A DNA stretch of 64,000 nt from Deltaproteobacteria bacterium (GCA_019308745.1 JAFDHO010000009.1:1-64000); one strand, 5' to 3'. Counted from the first letter of the stretch, positions 45,957 through 55,481 are shown. Notes: a model not told the origin generated them from the letters alone. Program-made: numbers and translations.

Positions 45957-46934
45957 CTAGACTGCATTGTCATTAAAGGCCGCCCTTGGCAGAGAGACGC
46001 CTGCCCTGAACATCTTTCTATCTAAGGCAGACGTGGCTCGCATCTGAGCAAAGTTATTCCACTGATACCATGCCTCGGGGTGAATGTAAATGAGTTTTTC
46101 GAAGTACTTCAGGATGGCGACCCCGACAGAATAGGACCTCTTTCCCAGACTTTGAAGGATTCCTTCATAATCATTGAGGAGCAACTCGTAGTCATCCAAG
46201 CTGGCCCTGTGCAAGAGGCCAAAAAGTACGACCGCGCCCGCCCTTTTTTGGATAAGGTTGATCGTCCTGTCAACGCCCACCCTCTTTTTCAGAAAGGAGA
46301 TGGTCTCCTTTTTAGATGGCCTCCACTCTTCAATTTCATCACACTCAAAAAACACGATTCGATTGTGTCTTAGTTCCCTGATGATCTTGTTCAATATGTG
46401 TGTCTCTTCCCTCGCATCGATAATCCTTAACCCCAGGTCCTTTGTCTTCAAGTAAAGGCTCTCCTTGAGCTCTCTGGTGGAAAACTTTGCTATGACCGAA
46501 ATGGGATATCCCTCAAGGGCAAGGAACATGGGGATATATTCTATCCCTCCGTAGTGGCCCGTCACAAAAAGCACGCCCCTCCCCTTGGAAAGGCCCCTAT
46601 CAAGCTTTTCAAGGCCTCCCCTCGTCCTTATGCTGGTCCTGAAAAACCCCTTCAACGCCTCCAAGTCCTCATAGGCGTTGAAGAGCTTTTCGTAGTAGTG
46701 GGCCAATATGCCCTGAAATACGCCTCTCTTAAGTTTGTCTATTTCAGATTTGTCCTTTCCCTCCTTGAAAACCTCCTCAACACATTCTTCGATCCTTTCT
46801 TTCTCTCTTCTATTCACCAAGTAGTAAAGGCTTCCAAGTATCAGGACATACCGGTAGGTCAATCTCCAGCCCAACTTCCGGTAGAGAAGAACATTTAGTC
46901 TCCATTGCAAAAAAGCACTCAGCTTCACCCTCAT
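45957..46934 (-). CDS. LpxL/HtrB-like lysophospholipid acyltransferase
   Basis: The 325-residue protein belongs to the LpxL/LpxM-like acyltransferases. The catalytic H-x4-E motif is GHYGGIEY near residue 123, after a membrane-associated N-terminus. It probably transfers a fatty acyl chain to a lipid A-like or other glycolipid acceptor at the inner membrane. A good sigma-54 promoter lies about 80 bases upstream, so expression is probably conditional. It lacks the company of other lipid A genes. Confidence 0.8.
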   Translation of the reverse strand: MRVKLSAFLQWRLNVLLYRKLGWRLTYRYVLILGSLYYLVNRREKERIEECVEEVFKEGKDKSEIDKLKRGVFQGILAHYYEKLFNAYEDLEALKGFFRTSIRTRGGLEKLDRGLSKGRGVLFVTGHYGGIEYIPMFLALEGYPISVIAKFSTRELKESLYLKTKDLGLRIIDAREETHILNKIIRELRHNRIVFFECDEIEEWRPSKKETISFLKKRVGVDRTINLIQKRAGAVVLFGLLHRASLDDYELLLNDYEGILQSLGKRSYSVGVAILKYFEKLIYIHPEAWYQWNNFAQMRATSALDRKMFRAGVSLPRAAFNDNAV

Positions 46935-47014
46935 TTCAAGGCGGTCCCTTTTCTGTTACCTGGTTTACCCCCCCTGTTATTACTAGATGGCTTCTATTTC
47001 CAAATTATGTCATA

Positions 47015-47030
47015 TGCCATTTTCGTGCCA
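47015..47030 (-). promoter_or_regulatory. sigma-54 promoter of the acyltransferase gene
   Basis: The minus strand reads TGGCACGAAAATGGCA. It has GG at -24 and GC at -12 with the required ten-base spacing, and an exact TGGCACG upstream half. It predicts transcription starting near 47003, about 70 bases before the coding start. Confidence 0.75.
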
Positions 47031-47157
47031 ACTTTACTTTTTTCAATATTGCCTTGGGTATACCGTAAGATGGCACTATCATTTAGCCTAACTTACTAAT
47101 ATTGCATAACTAATATCACCATCAAATTTGCGGCTTTCCCTCGTTCATGAATTCATC

Positions 47158-47186
47158 TTGGAATGGCACCATGAGGGGCTTTCCAA
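47158..47186. promoter_or_regulatory. dyad, candidate activator site
   Basis: TTGGAA and TTCCAA form an inverted repeat with a 17-base spacer. The site is about 130-170 bases upstream of the sigma-54 promoter, a normal distance for an enhancer-binding protein. Confidence 0.35.
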
Positions 47187-47493
47187 ACTTAGTCAAATCT
47201 TTCAAAATTTGCACAAAATTCTGCCAATTTTCGTCATTTTCTGGGAGGTGAGCCAAATACTACAGAGACGGGAAATGATCAGAATGCTTGACCTGGAATG
47301 TATTATGTGTTGATATACACCCACGCGCTGATTCGTCCTCAGCGGCTTCTACCCAACAGGCGTTATTCTCTCAACATATTGATTTCTGGGAAAAACACTG
47401 TTTCGAGCTCGGTATACTCTCTTCTGCCTCCTCCCTGCGGGTTCCCTGACCTTGGGGGTGGTGGATGAGGGCCCATGGAATAGAGAAAGCCCC

Positions 47494-48837
47494 ATGCATG
47501 ACAAGCCCACCATTCTCGTCGTAGATGATGAACCCGGAGTCCGCCAGTCATTTAACATCGTCCTGAAGGACAAATATAAGGTCTTCCTCGCCGGCACAGG
47601 GGAAGAGGCTATTGATCTCCTGAGCAGGAAGTCCATTGGCCTGGCCCTCCTGGATATCAGGCTCCCGGACCTGGACGGGATCGAACTCCTTGGAAAGCTC
47701 AAGGAAATTGACCCCAACTGTGAAATCATCATGGTCACGGCCGTCAAGGAGATAAAGACCGCGGTCAAGGCCATAAAACTGGGGGCCTATGAATACATAC
47801 TAAAACCTTTCTCCGTAGAGGAAGTGCTCAATACCATCAAGAGGGCCTTGGAAAAGCATGAGCTCGAAAAGGAGGTGACCTATCTCAGAAATGAGCTTCA
47901 GCGCTATCAGCCATTTGAGGAGATCGTGGGTCAGGACAAGAAAATGCAGGAGGTCTTCGGGATTGTATCCAGTATTGCCGACAGTGATGGTGCCGTGCTC
48001 ATCCAAGGGGAAAGCGGGACAGGGAAAGAACTTGTGGCACGGGCCATACACAATCTGAGTCTCAGAAAGATCTACCCCTTTGTGGTAGTCAATTGTGCGG
48101 CCATTCCCCCGAATCTGATGGAGAGCGCCCTCTTCGGCTACCACAAAGGTGCCTTCACAGGGGCTGTGGCCACCACCCTGGGCAAACTCGAGATCGCAAA
48201 CAGGGGCACCGTGTTCCTTGATGACATCGATACCCTGGATATCAACATGCAGGCAAAGCTCCTCAGGGCGATCCAGGAAAAAGAGTTCGAAAGGCTGGGG
48301 GGTACCAAGACCATCACCGTTAATGTCAGGTTTATTGCCGCCTCGAACAAGGATCTCACGAGACTGATAGAGGAAGGGAGGTTCAGAGAAGACCTTTACT
48401 ACCGCCTCAATGTCTTTCCCGTAACCCTACCCCCTTTGCGAGAAAGGAAAAAAGACATCCCTCTCTTACTGGATCATTTTCTGAGGCTCAATGCAAAGAA
48501 CACTGGGAAGCCACTCAAGAGATTCTCCAAGAGTGCCATAAAAACCCTTATGGAATATGATTGGCCGGGAAATGTACGGGAGCTTCAAAACCTGGTGGAG
48601 AGATCCTTCACCATATCCAGAAATCCCGTCATTCACCTTGACGATATTGCTCCCTACAGGAGAAAGCGAGCGGACTTCAAAGAGATGACATTGAAGGAGG
48701 CAGTTGCTGACTTTGAACGGAGATACGTAAACGAGGTGTTGGAGCTAGTCAACGGCAACAAGAAGAAGGCGGCAGAAATCCTCGCAGTTCACCGAAACAC
48801 CCTCTCCGCCAAGATGGATTCCACTAAACCCAAGTAG
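47494..48837 (+). CDS. sigma-54-dependent response regulator (NtrC family)
   Basis: The 447-residue activator has a receiver domain with phospho-acceptor Asp in LLDIRLPDLDG. The AAA+ domain has Walker A GESGTGKE, the sigma-54 contact loop KGAFTGA and the RFREDLYYRLNVFPV segment. A Fis-type helix-turn-helix ends the protein (NGNKKKAAEILAVHRNTLSAKM). I use ATG 47494 rather than the TTG start of the track. It is divergent from the acyltransferase gene, whose promoter is a sigma-54 type, which makes that gene the obvious candidate target. Confidence 0.93.
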   Translation: MHDKPTILVVDDEPGVRQSFNIVLKDKYKVFLAGTGEEAIDLLSRKSIGLALLDIRLPDLDGIELLGKLKEIDPNCEIIMVTAVKEIKTAVKAIKLGAYEYILKPFSVEEVLNTIKRALEKHELEKEVTYLRNELQRYQPFEEIVGQDKKMQEVFGIVSSIADSDGAVLIQGESGTGKELVARAIHNLSLRKIYPFVVVNCAAIPPNLMESALFGYHKGAFTGAVATTLGKLEIANRGTVFLDDIDTLDINMQAKLLRAIQEKEFERLGGTKTITVNVRFIAASNKDLTRLIEEGRFREDLYYRLNVFPVTLPPLRERKKDIPLLLDHFLRLNAKNTGKPLKRFSKSAIKTLMEYDWPGNVRELQNLVERSFTISRNPVIHLDDIAPYRRKRADFKEMTLKEAVADFERRYVNEVLELVNGNKKKAAEILAVHRNTLSAKMDSTKPK

Positions 48838-48891
48838 TCTGTCCGACCCTCCTCTCAGACGCGAGAGGTTCCACCATCCCGGACCGGGTCA

Positions 48892-49587
48892 TCAAATCCC
48901 GCAGGTCCTTCTGACGTCCTCATTCTCCATGAGCTCTTCGACCTTGCCCTCGTAACATATCCTCCCGTTATCGATGATATAGCCGTAATCGCTCAAAGAC
49001 AGAGTGAACTTGACATTTTGCTCCGCAATGAGGACGGTCAATCCGGTCTCCTTTAGACTGGTCGTTGTCTCCCCCAGGGACTTGACCAGGGCCGGAGCGA
49101 GACCCTCCGTGGGCTCGTCCAGCAGAAGGAAGTCCGGATTGCCCATCAGGGCACGGCCGATTGCGAGCATCTTCTGCTCGCCTCCGCTGAGAAGCCCTCC
49201 CCTTCGTGATTCCATCCCCTTCAGGGCGGGGAAGAGTTCGTAGACCCTTTCCTTGTCCCACAGGTCCCTCCCTTCGGATCTCCTCGCAGCGATTTCCAGG
49301 TTCTCCCCCACGGTCAAATCTGCAAAGATCCTCCTGTCGTCCGGAACATAACCGATTCCCCGCCGCACGAGCCTGAAGGGTTCCTCTCCAGTGACATCTT
49401 TATTCTTGAACCTGATCCTTCCGGCCTTCGGAGGAGCGAGTCCGAGAATACTCTTGAGGGTGGTCGTCTTGCCCGCCCCGTTACGCCCCAGCAGGCAAAC
49501 CATCTGGCGGGACTCCACCTTCAGCGACACCCCGAAGAGGATATGGCTCAGGCCATAGAAGGTGTGGATGGACTCGACTTCAAGCAT
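48892..49587 (-). CDS. livF: branched-chain amino-acid ABC transporter ATPase LivF
   Basis: The 231-residue ATPase has Walker A GRNGAGKTTT, signature LSGGEQKMLAIGRAL, Walker B FLLLDEPTEGLAP, and the LivF trait of ending near the H-loop-type LIAEQNVKF. It is the last gene of livKHMGF and overlaps livG by eight bases; GGGGGAG precedes the ATG. It drives import together with LivG. Confidence 0.95.
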   Translation of the reverse strand: MLEVESIHTFYGLSHILFGVSLKVESRQMVCLLGRNGAGKTTTLKSILGLAPPKAGRIRFKNKDVTGEEPFRLVRRGIGYVPDDRRIFADLTVGENLEIAARRSEGRDLWDKERVYELFPALKGMESRRGGLLSGGEQKMLAIGRALMGNPDFLLLDEPTEGLAPALVKSLGETTTSLKETGLTVLIAEQNVKFTLSLSDYGYIIDNGRICYEGKVEELMENEDVRRTCGI

Positions 49588-50320
49588 AATCTCCCCCTAA
49601 GTAAGCCTCCTGGACGGCCTGGTTTTGCCTTACCTTCTCGGGTGAATCCTGAACCAGGGTCCTCCCGTGGTGCATCACCATTATGCTCTGTGCCACATTG
49701 AAGACCACATCCATGTCGTGCTCGCAGAACAGGACCGTGAGACCCTCCTTCTCGGCAAGCTGCTTTATGAGCCCCATGGTCGCCGTCGTCTCCTCGGGAG
49801 ACATGCCAGCTGTGGGTTCGTCCAGGATCAACATCTTCGGCCTGTTGCCGAGGGCTATGGCTATTTCAAGGATCCTTTGATCCCCGTGAGACAAGGAGCC
49901 TGCGGTGTAGGCGGCCTTGTCCAGAATCCCGACGCTCTTCAAGATCCTGTTCGTCTCTTGGATTGCCATCCTCCCGGAAAACCGGAAGAGTTTCCGGCTC
50001 ATCTGCCTTTGAGACAGAACCGATACCTGGACATTCCTGAACACGGACAGTCGATGGAAGATATTGGCGATCTGGAAGGACCTGGCAATCCCCCTCCTGC
50101 AAATCCTGTAGGCGGGCAGCCTGGTGATATCCACATTGTCAAAGATTATCCTGCCCTTTTCCGGCCTGAGCTGTCCGGTAATCAAGTTAAAGAGGGTGGT
50201 CTTTCCCGCCCCGTTCGGCCCGATGACCGCCACCAATTCTCCTTCCTTGACGCTTAGGCTTGCACCGTCAACTGCCTTGAAATCATCAAAGGACTTGTGG
50301 ACGCCCTCAACCTGTAGCAT
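49580..50320 (-). CDS. livG: branched-chain amino-acid ABC transporter ATPase LivG
   Basis: The 246-residue ATPase has Walker A GPNGAGKTTLFN, LSHGDQRILEIAIAL (a LivG-type variant signature), Walker B MLILDEPTAGMSPEE and H-loop FCEHDMDVVF. The ATG at 50320 has GGAG nine bases upstream, and the gene overlaps the livM end by 14 bases. Confidence 0.95.
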   Translation of the reverse strand: MLQVEGVHKSFDDFKAVDGASLSVKEGELVAVIGPNGAGKTTLFNLITGQLRPEKGRIIFDNVDITRLPAYRICRRGIARSFQIANIFHRLSVFRNVQVSVLSQRQMSRKLFRFSGRMAIQETNRILKSVGILDKAAYTAGSLSHGDQRILEIAIALGNRPKMLILDEPTAGMSPEETTATMGLIKQLAEKEGLTVLFCEHDMDVVFNVAQSIMVMHHGRTLVQDSPEKVRQNQAVQEAYLGGDYA

Positions 50321-51278
50321 CAATCTCTTCTCCTGTGATCTTCTCTTCCCCCAGGTGCAATTTTTCCAATAGGAAACCCATCACCCCCTCAGGCAGGAAG
50401 AAAATCAGCAAAATGAGGATTATCCCCAATATGAGGGTCCAGTACTCGGTGTATGTCCCTACAAACGTGCGGAGAGCGACTGTTATGGCTGCCCCGAGTA
50501 TGGGCCCCGCAAAGGTGAACCAGCCCCCCAGGAGGCACATGATAAGAACTTCCAGGGAGAGGACCCAGAAAAGGAGGTCCGGGAATACGGATCGCTCCAA
50601 GATGACGAAAAGGACCCCGGCCACCCCTGCGAAAAAAGCAGCTATGACGATGGCCAAGAGCCTGTGTTGTTTGACATTGATGCCCACCGCCTCGCACCTC
50701 TCGGGATTGTCCCGTATGGCCTGGAGGGTGGTCCCAAAGGGTGATTCCAGAATCACGTACATGAGCCCAAGGCAAACCGCCATGACTATCAAGACAAAAT
50801 AATAAGAACTGCTCAGGGAACTCAGGAAATCAGGCACGGGTATGCCGTGGATACCATCGTCGCCGCCTGTGAGGCTGTACCACCGGAAGGCGATCGCCCA
50901 AATGAGCGACCCCAAGGATATCTGCAGCATGCCGAAATAAAGTCTTGACAGCCTCACACAAAACCATCCTATGAGAAAGCCCGCCAGGGCCGCCACGAGG
51001 GGAGCAACCACAAATGCAATCCACGAGGGTAATGAGGTCTTCGCTTGAATCAATGCAAAACAATAGGCACCCACCCCGTAAAACACGGCATGATGAAACT
51101 GGTACAAACCCCCGTAACCGACGACAAGATTGAGACTCATGGCAAGCAAGGCAGTAATCAAGATGATGGCCGTCAAATAGGTATAGAACTTAATGACAAG
51201 AAACGGCAGAATAAGGAGGAGCAATAGGATGGGTATGGAGAGCACCTGGGGCCTTCTTTTGAGGACTCTTGCTAACAA
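50307..51278 (-). CDS. livM: branched-chain amino-acid ABC transporter permease LivM
   Basis: The 323-residue permease has about nine membrane helices and the family segments LNLVVGYGGLYQFHHAVFYGVGAY, QAIRDNPERCEAVGINV and LEVLIMCLLGGWFTFAGPILGA. It starts with TTG at 51278, with AAAGGA eight bases upstream, and lies 15 bases after livH. Confidence 0.94.
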   Translation of the reverse strand: MLARVLKRRPQVLSIPILLLLLILPFLVIKFYTYLTAIILITALLAMSLNLVVGYGGLYQFHHAVFYGVGAYCFALIQAKTSLPSWIAFVVAPLVAALAGFLIGWFCVRLSRLYFGMLQISLGSLIWAIAFRWYSLTGGDDGIHGIPVPDFLSSLSSSYYFVLIVMAVCLGLMYVILESPFGTTLQAIRDNPERCEAVGINVKQHRLLAIVIAAFFAGVAGVLFVILERSVFPDLLFWVLSLEVLIMCLLGGWFTFAGPILGAAITVALRTFVGTYTEYWTLILGIILILLIFFLPEGVMGFLLEKLHLGEEKITGEEIDATG

Positions 51279-51293
51279 GGTCGAATTCCTTTC

Positions 51294-52190
51294 TTACCAA
51301 ACCGATTTCAACATTCCCTTGGGCCTTATCAAGAGCACGATAACAACGGCCATATAAGGGAAGACGATTGCAAATTGGGGCCAAAAGAGGACACCAAAAG
51401 ATTGTGTCAAGCCGAATATGAGAGAACCCACCATGGCCCCCCACATATTGCCGAGCCCCCCTATTGTTACTATGAGAAACGCTTCGATGATAATGTTATG
51501 ATCCATCCCGATGGTGATGCTTATGGTGGGTGCAACGAGGGCTCCTCCCAGGCCTGCCAGAAAACACCCGATCACAAAGGCAAAGGCAAAGACCCAGCTG
51601 ACATTTATGCCTATGGCATTCACCATTTCCATATCGACTGCCGCTGCCCTTGAAATCTTGCCTATCTTTGTCTTGTTGGTAAATAACCAGAGTCCCGCGG
51701 CCGCGGCCGGACCAATGATCAACAGGAAGAGATTGTACCTGGGAAATGATGACCCAAATATTGATATGGAGCCCCTCAGGAACTCAGGCGCCATGATTGA
51801 CCTGTATTCGGCACCCCAGACGATCTTCACCAGGTCACCGAAAATCAGCATTAGGGCAAAGGTGAAGAGCAGGAGCATCAGGTGCTCCCTCTGGTACAGA
51901 TGGCAAAACAAAAGCCTCTCGGTCACAAGACTGACGGCCGCTACCATACAAGGCGCAAGAACCAGTGAAAGCCAGAAACCGGTCGCGCCCCCGCCCAGCA
52001 TCTTGGACATGCTGAAGGCCAAAAAGGCCCCCAGCATGTAGAGGGAGCCATGGGCCACATTGGGTACCCTGAGTACGCCCAGAACAAAGCTGAGCCCTGA
52101 TGAGACAATGAAGAGGATCATTGCCCTGCTCAGCCCCACGAAGAAATGACTGCCTAACGCTGCTAAGGTAACTCCGGCACCCGCTTCCAT
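51294..52190 (-). CDS. livH: branched-chain amino-acid ABC transporter permease LivH
   Basis: The roughly 298-residue permease has about eight helices and typical LivH features: VPNVAHGSLYMLGAFLAF, RAAAVDMEMVNAIGINV and TIGGLGNMWGAMVGSLIFG. I start at ATG 52190, preceded by AAAGGAG; the TTG start at 52265 in the track would enclose that ribosome site. A gap of about 190 bases separates it from livK. Confidence 0.93.
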   Translation of the reverse strand: MEAGAGVTLAALGSHFFVGLSRAMILFIVSSGLSFVLGVLRVPNVAHGSLYMLGAFLAFSMSKMLGGGATGFWLSLVLAPCMVAAVSLVTERLLFCHLYQREHLMLLLFTFALMLIFGDLVKIVWGAEYRSIMAPEFLRGSISIFGSSFPRYNLFLLIIGPAAAAGLWLFTNKTKIGKISRAAAVDMEMVNAIGINVSWVFAFAFVIGCFLAGLGGALVAPTISITIGMDHNIIIEAFLIVTIGGLGNMWGAMVGSLIFGLTQSFGVLFWPQFAIVFPYMAVVIVLLIRPKGMLKSVW

Positions 52191-52381
52191 TGAAAAGATC
52201 TCCTTTGATCGCTGAGTACTTCCCTGATCATGGAAGAAAGCATCCCTGTCAAAAAACTCCTGCAAGAAGCTCCCAAAAGGTCGCTCTCGCCAGGAACGGT
52301 CTCATGGGAGCTTTAAGGTCATAACAACCTTTACTGCTCCATCTGTTTCCACGGGCCCAGGCCTACCCACTATCTTCCATC

Positions 52382-53620
52382 CTACTTTCTTGACCTGGCC
52401 TCTCTGATTTCATCGCAGGAAGGCATAACGTCATCTCCCGTGAGGGTGATAATGTCGCTGGCAGTCAAGAAATCATACTGGGGCGTCTTCTTGGTAACAC
52501 CCATGAAGATGGGCAAAACAGCTTGATGATCACAGGCCCTCATTTCTATCTCACCGGCAGGGCTGTCTATCCTGAGTCCCTCCAGGGCGTCAATAAACTT
52601 CTCCTTGTCCACAGAGCCCGCCTTCCTGAACGCTTCTGCTATTAGATGTGCCGTAATATAACCGTGAAAACCCGAGAACCCTGGAGGGGCTCCATATTCC
52701 GCTTGAAAGGCACTGGCAAATCCCCTGTTGGCCGGCGTATCAGGGTAATAGAAAAGGTAGTCGCTGGTTCCCATGACGCCCTCAGGGGCCCCGGGACCGA
52801 GTGCCCTGAGAATGGAAGTCTCTGTGGCCGTGTGGACCCAGGCCTGGACTTTGCTTGTAAGGCCCGTGGCCTTGGCTGTCTTCATGACGTTTACCATGCT
52901 TGCCCCGCCGGTGCAAAATATCACCGCATCGGGCTTAGCAGCCAGGATGGCCGTGATATAGGGAACCAGGTCAGGCTCCCCTATTTTCCACCAGGACTGT
53001 CCGAGCAATTGAACATTCGGTTTGAGCTTCTTCAGGTTTCGCCATGCCGCGTCTGCTATGGCGTGGCCGTATTCATAGTCATCCCCGGCTATCCAATACT
53101 TGGTGAAGGGCTTCTTGGCGAGGGCAACACCGCCCGCCTTACCAAACATGGCTGTGTTCTCACTCGTGGAAAAGACATACCTGTGCCCCTTTTGCCCGGT
53201 AATCCTCTCGCTCTTGGCGATCCAAACGATCAGGGGCACCTTTTCCCTCCTAGCATAGTCAGAGACAGCAAGGGCAACGCTACTGCTGATAACACCAACC
53301 AGCACATCCACGCCTTCCCTCATTATCAATTCCTTGGCGACGCTGAGTCCAATGTCGACCTTGAATTTCGTGTCTCGCGTGGTATATTCGATCTTCCTTC
53401 CGAGAACCCCTTTCTCGTTAATCCCCTTGAGGGCGAGCTTGAAACCGTTCAGCGCCTCTTTACAAAACATGGCAGGTGGCCCGCTGTAGGTGTCGATAAT
53501 CCCGACCTTGATATTCCGGGCCTTTGCCTCTAAGGGTGGAATAGCCACAAAAGCGATAAACAGGGCCAAGACACAAACCACAAGCTTCAAATGGACATTA
53601 ATCTTTGCGCTGCTAGACAT
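52382..53620 (-). CDS. livK: ABC transporter substrate-binding protein, LivK/Peripla_BP_6 family
   Basis: The 412-residue periplasmic protein has a signal peptide (LKLVVCVLALFIAFVAIPPLEAKA) and a type I periplasmic-binding fold (IKVGIIDTYSGPPAMFCKEALNG, VDVLVGVISSSVALAV, KYWIAGDDYEYGHA). It feeds LivHMGF. The ligand may be a branched-chain amino acid, amide or aromatic acid; the pocket is not readable by eye. ATG 53620 follows AGGGAGGG. A strong promoter lies at 53789. Confidence 0.92.
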   Translation of the reverse strand: MSSSAKINVHLKLVVCVLALFIAFVAIPPLEAKARNIKVGIIDTYSGPPAMFCKEALNGFKLALKGINEKGVLGRKIEYTTRDTKFKVDIGLSVAKELIMREGVDVLVGVISSSVALAVSDYARREKVPLIVWIAKSERITGQKGHRYVFSTSENTAMFGKAGGVALAKKPFTKYWIAGDDYEYGHAIADAAWRNLKKLKPNVQLLGQSWWKIGEPDLVPYITAILAAKPDAVIFCTGGASMVNVMKTAKATGLTSKVQAWVHTATETSILRALGPGAPEGVMGTSDYLFYYPDTPANRGFASAFQAEYGAPPGFSGFHGYITAHLIAEAFRKAGSVDKEKFIDALEGLRIDSPAGEIEMRACDHQAVLPIFMGVTKKTPQYDFLTASDIITLTGDDVMPSCDEIREARSRK

Positions 53621-53953
53621 TTTTATCCCTCCCTTGGTCAAAAAAGTTAATGTTAGAGAAACTAATAGGTTCTGCGAAACGGTGTCCTACGGGTGCTTCT
53701 CAGTCCAAAATGGTTAATGCTCTAAAGGATGGCCCTAATTGTGATAGGTTATTCGAGAATACCGGTTTCCCGGGAATTATCGTTCGCAAGTATAGGGGAA
53801 ACAACTTAGCGTGTCAATTCCCATCTGAAGGCCCCTGAAAAACCCCCGTAACATATTCCCGTTGACAAGCTCTCCTTAAACTGGTAGGGGCCTTTGTTGG
53901 TTCATGACAGGATGAAGAGATGAGTCCTTTACGGGGGAGGTCCAAGAGACAAA
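53621..53953. other. divergent promoter region, liv operon and M24 gene
   Basis: This 333-base gap holds the liv promoter. A TTGACA near 53873 on the plus strand lacks a good -10 at the right distance. No gene is seen. Confidence 0.5.
53789..53817 (-). promoter_or_regulatory. sigma-70 promoter of the liv operon
   Basis: Minus strand TTGACA, exactly 17 bases, TATACT. This is one of the best sigma-70 matches in the window, with a predicted leader of about 160 bases before livK. Confidence 0.8.
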
Positions 53954-55150
53954 ATGGGTGATGATTTTACAATTCCTTTATCCGAGATCCAGGACAGAAC
54001 GAAAAGGGTCCAGACCCAGCTACAAGAAAGCCCCATGGACGGCCTCTTCATAGTCCAGCGTGTAGACTTATTTTACTTTTCCGGGACCGCACAAAACGGC
54101 TTCCTCTACATTCCCGCCGACGGCAAGCCACTCCTCTTCATTAAGAAATATCTGCCCAGGGCAAGAAAAGAGTCCCCAATAGAAAACATTATCCAAATCA
54201 GCACCGTGAGGGAGATCCCGGGATTGATCCGAGATTTCTATGGTCGCCTTCCAAGAGTTCTGGGGTTTGAACTTGATGTCATTCCGGTAAATGACTTTAA
54301 CTTTTACAGGACCCTCTTTCCCAAACAGGAATGCGTGGATGGTTCTCCATTGATCCTCCGTGTAAGGATGATCAAGAGCCCGTGGGAAATAGAAATAATG
54401 GAAGAAGCGGCAGAGGTATCCTGGAAGACCTTTGAACATATGAAGACCCTTATACGGCCCGGACTGACGGAGATGGAGTTCTCGGGCCTGTTCGAGGCGT
54501 TTGCCAGGAAACTGGGGCACGGCGGGCAATTGAGGGTCAGACACCATCTGACGGAAGGATATCCGTGGCATGTTCTCAGCGGCACAAACGGAGGCATGGT
54601 CGGCCTTCTTGACTCCCCGGCAAGCGGTCAAGGGACCTCGCCTGCCTTTCCTTGCGGCGCGGGCTGGAAAGAGCTCCAGAGAGATGAACCCATCATGGTG
54701 GATCTCGGGGTAATGGTCAAGGGCTACCACATAGATGAAACCCGGATGTTCGCCATCGGCTCAATGCCCGCAGAGGCCCTGCGGGCCAGCGAGGCAGCCA
54801 TATCCATACACAATGGCGTCCTTGAAAGAGCGCGACCCGGAGTCACGGTGGGGGAACTCTTCCAGCACTCCTTGACCTTGGCCGAGAGGCTGGGCTACGG
54901 GGAACCCTACCTTGGTCCTCCCGGCTACAAGGTCACCTTCATCGGGCATGGCATAGGGCTTGAACTGGTGGAGCCTCCCATCATGGCCAAGAACAAAGAT
55001 GACCTGCTTCAGCCCGGCATGACCTTTTCTCTGGAACCCAAAATGGTATTTGAAGATGAATTCTCCGCCGGGGTGGAAAGCGTCTTCCTGGTGACGGAAT
55101 CGGGGGCCCGCCTCATTAGCAAGGTACCCCTGGAGATCTTCCTGTGCTGA
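53954..55150 (+). CDS. M24-family metallopeptidase (Xaa-Pro aminopeptidase-like)
   Basis: The 398-residue protein has an N-terminal creatinase-like domain (residues 10-150) and a pita-bread M24 domain. Metal ligands are Asp in MVDLGVMVKG, Asp in YHIDETRMF, His in IGHGIGLELVEPP, Glu in SLEPKMVF and Glu in GVESVF. It probably cleaves Xaa-Pro peptides or a related amide. Its neighbour across the promoter region is the liv operon, so amino-acid scavenging is a plausible common theme. Confidence 0.9.
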   Translation: MGDDFTIPLSEIQDRTKRVQTQLQESPMDGLFIVQRVDLFYFSGTAQNGFLYIPADGKPLLFIKKYLPRARKESPIENIIQISTVREIPGLIRDFYGRLPRVLGFELDVIPVNDFNFYRTLFPKQECVDGSPLILRVRMIKSPWEIEIMEEAAEVSWKTFEHMKTLIRPGLTEMEFSGLFEAFARKLGHGGQLRVRHHLTEGYPWHVLSGTNGGMVGLLDSPASGQGTSPAFPCGAGWKELQRDEPIMVDLGVMVKGYHIDETRMFAIGSMPAEALRASEAAISIHNGVLERARPGVTVGELFQHSLTLAERLGYGEPYLGPPGYKVTFIGHGIGLELVEPPIMAKNKDDLLQPGMTFSLEPKMVFEDEFSAGVESVFLVTESGARLISKVPLEIFLC

Positions 55151-55160
55151 ACCCGGAGAC

Positions 55161-55481
55161 CTAGGAGAGTTCCTTCAAGATGTCCCTCAACTCCTCCTTT
55201 AACCCGGAAATAAGCGAAGGATGTTCCCCAAGGACCTTCTTCTGCCTCAACCTCTTCCTCGCCCCCTCTATGGTCAGCTTTTCCTCGTAAAGGAGCCGCT
55301 TTATTTCGAGAATGATCTCCAGATCCTTTTTCTGATAAGTCCTCTGATTTGTATCTGCCCTTTGGGGTTTGATTTGAGGGAATTCATGCTCCCAGTACCT
55401 GAGCACGTAGGGTTCGACGCCGATGATACGGCTCACTTCACCGATCCTGAAATACCTTTTTTCTTCGGGGAGGTCCTTCAT
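55161..55481 (-). CDS. MerR-family transcriptional regulator
   Basis: The roughly 106-residue protein is little more than a MerR helix-turn-helix with its wing (YFRIGEVSRIIGVEPYVLRYWEHEFPQIKP, NQRTYQKKDLEIILEIKRLL) and a short coiled tail. It has no effector domain. The ATG at 55481 lies four bases after the pheT stop, so it is coupled to the pheT message. In E. coli this place is held by ihfA. The target is unknown. Confidence 0.88.
   Translation of the reverse strand: MKDLPEEKRYFRIGEVSRIIGVEPYVLRYWEHEFPQIKPQRADTNQRTYQKKDLEIILEIKRLLYEEKLTIEGARKRLRQKKVLGEHPSLISGLKEELRDILKELS

Larger units (their letters stand above)
46935..47493. other. regulatory intergenic region
   Basis: This 559-base AT-rich stretch between divergent genes holds a sigma-54 promoter for the acyltransferase and an upstream dyad that could bind the neighbouring activator. 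I see no gene. Confidence 0.55.

Noticed and set aside
47209-47227. Second sigma-54-like site (TGGCAG ... TGCAA, minus strand)
   Set aside because: The spacing between the GG and GC elements is one base too long and the -24 box is poorer than at 47015.
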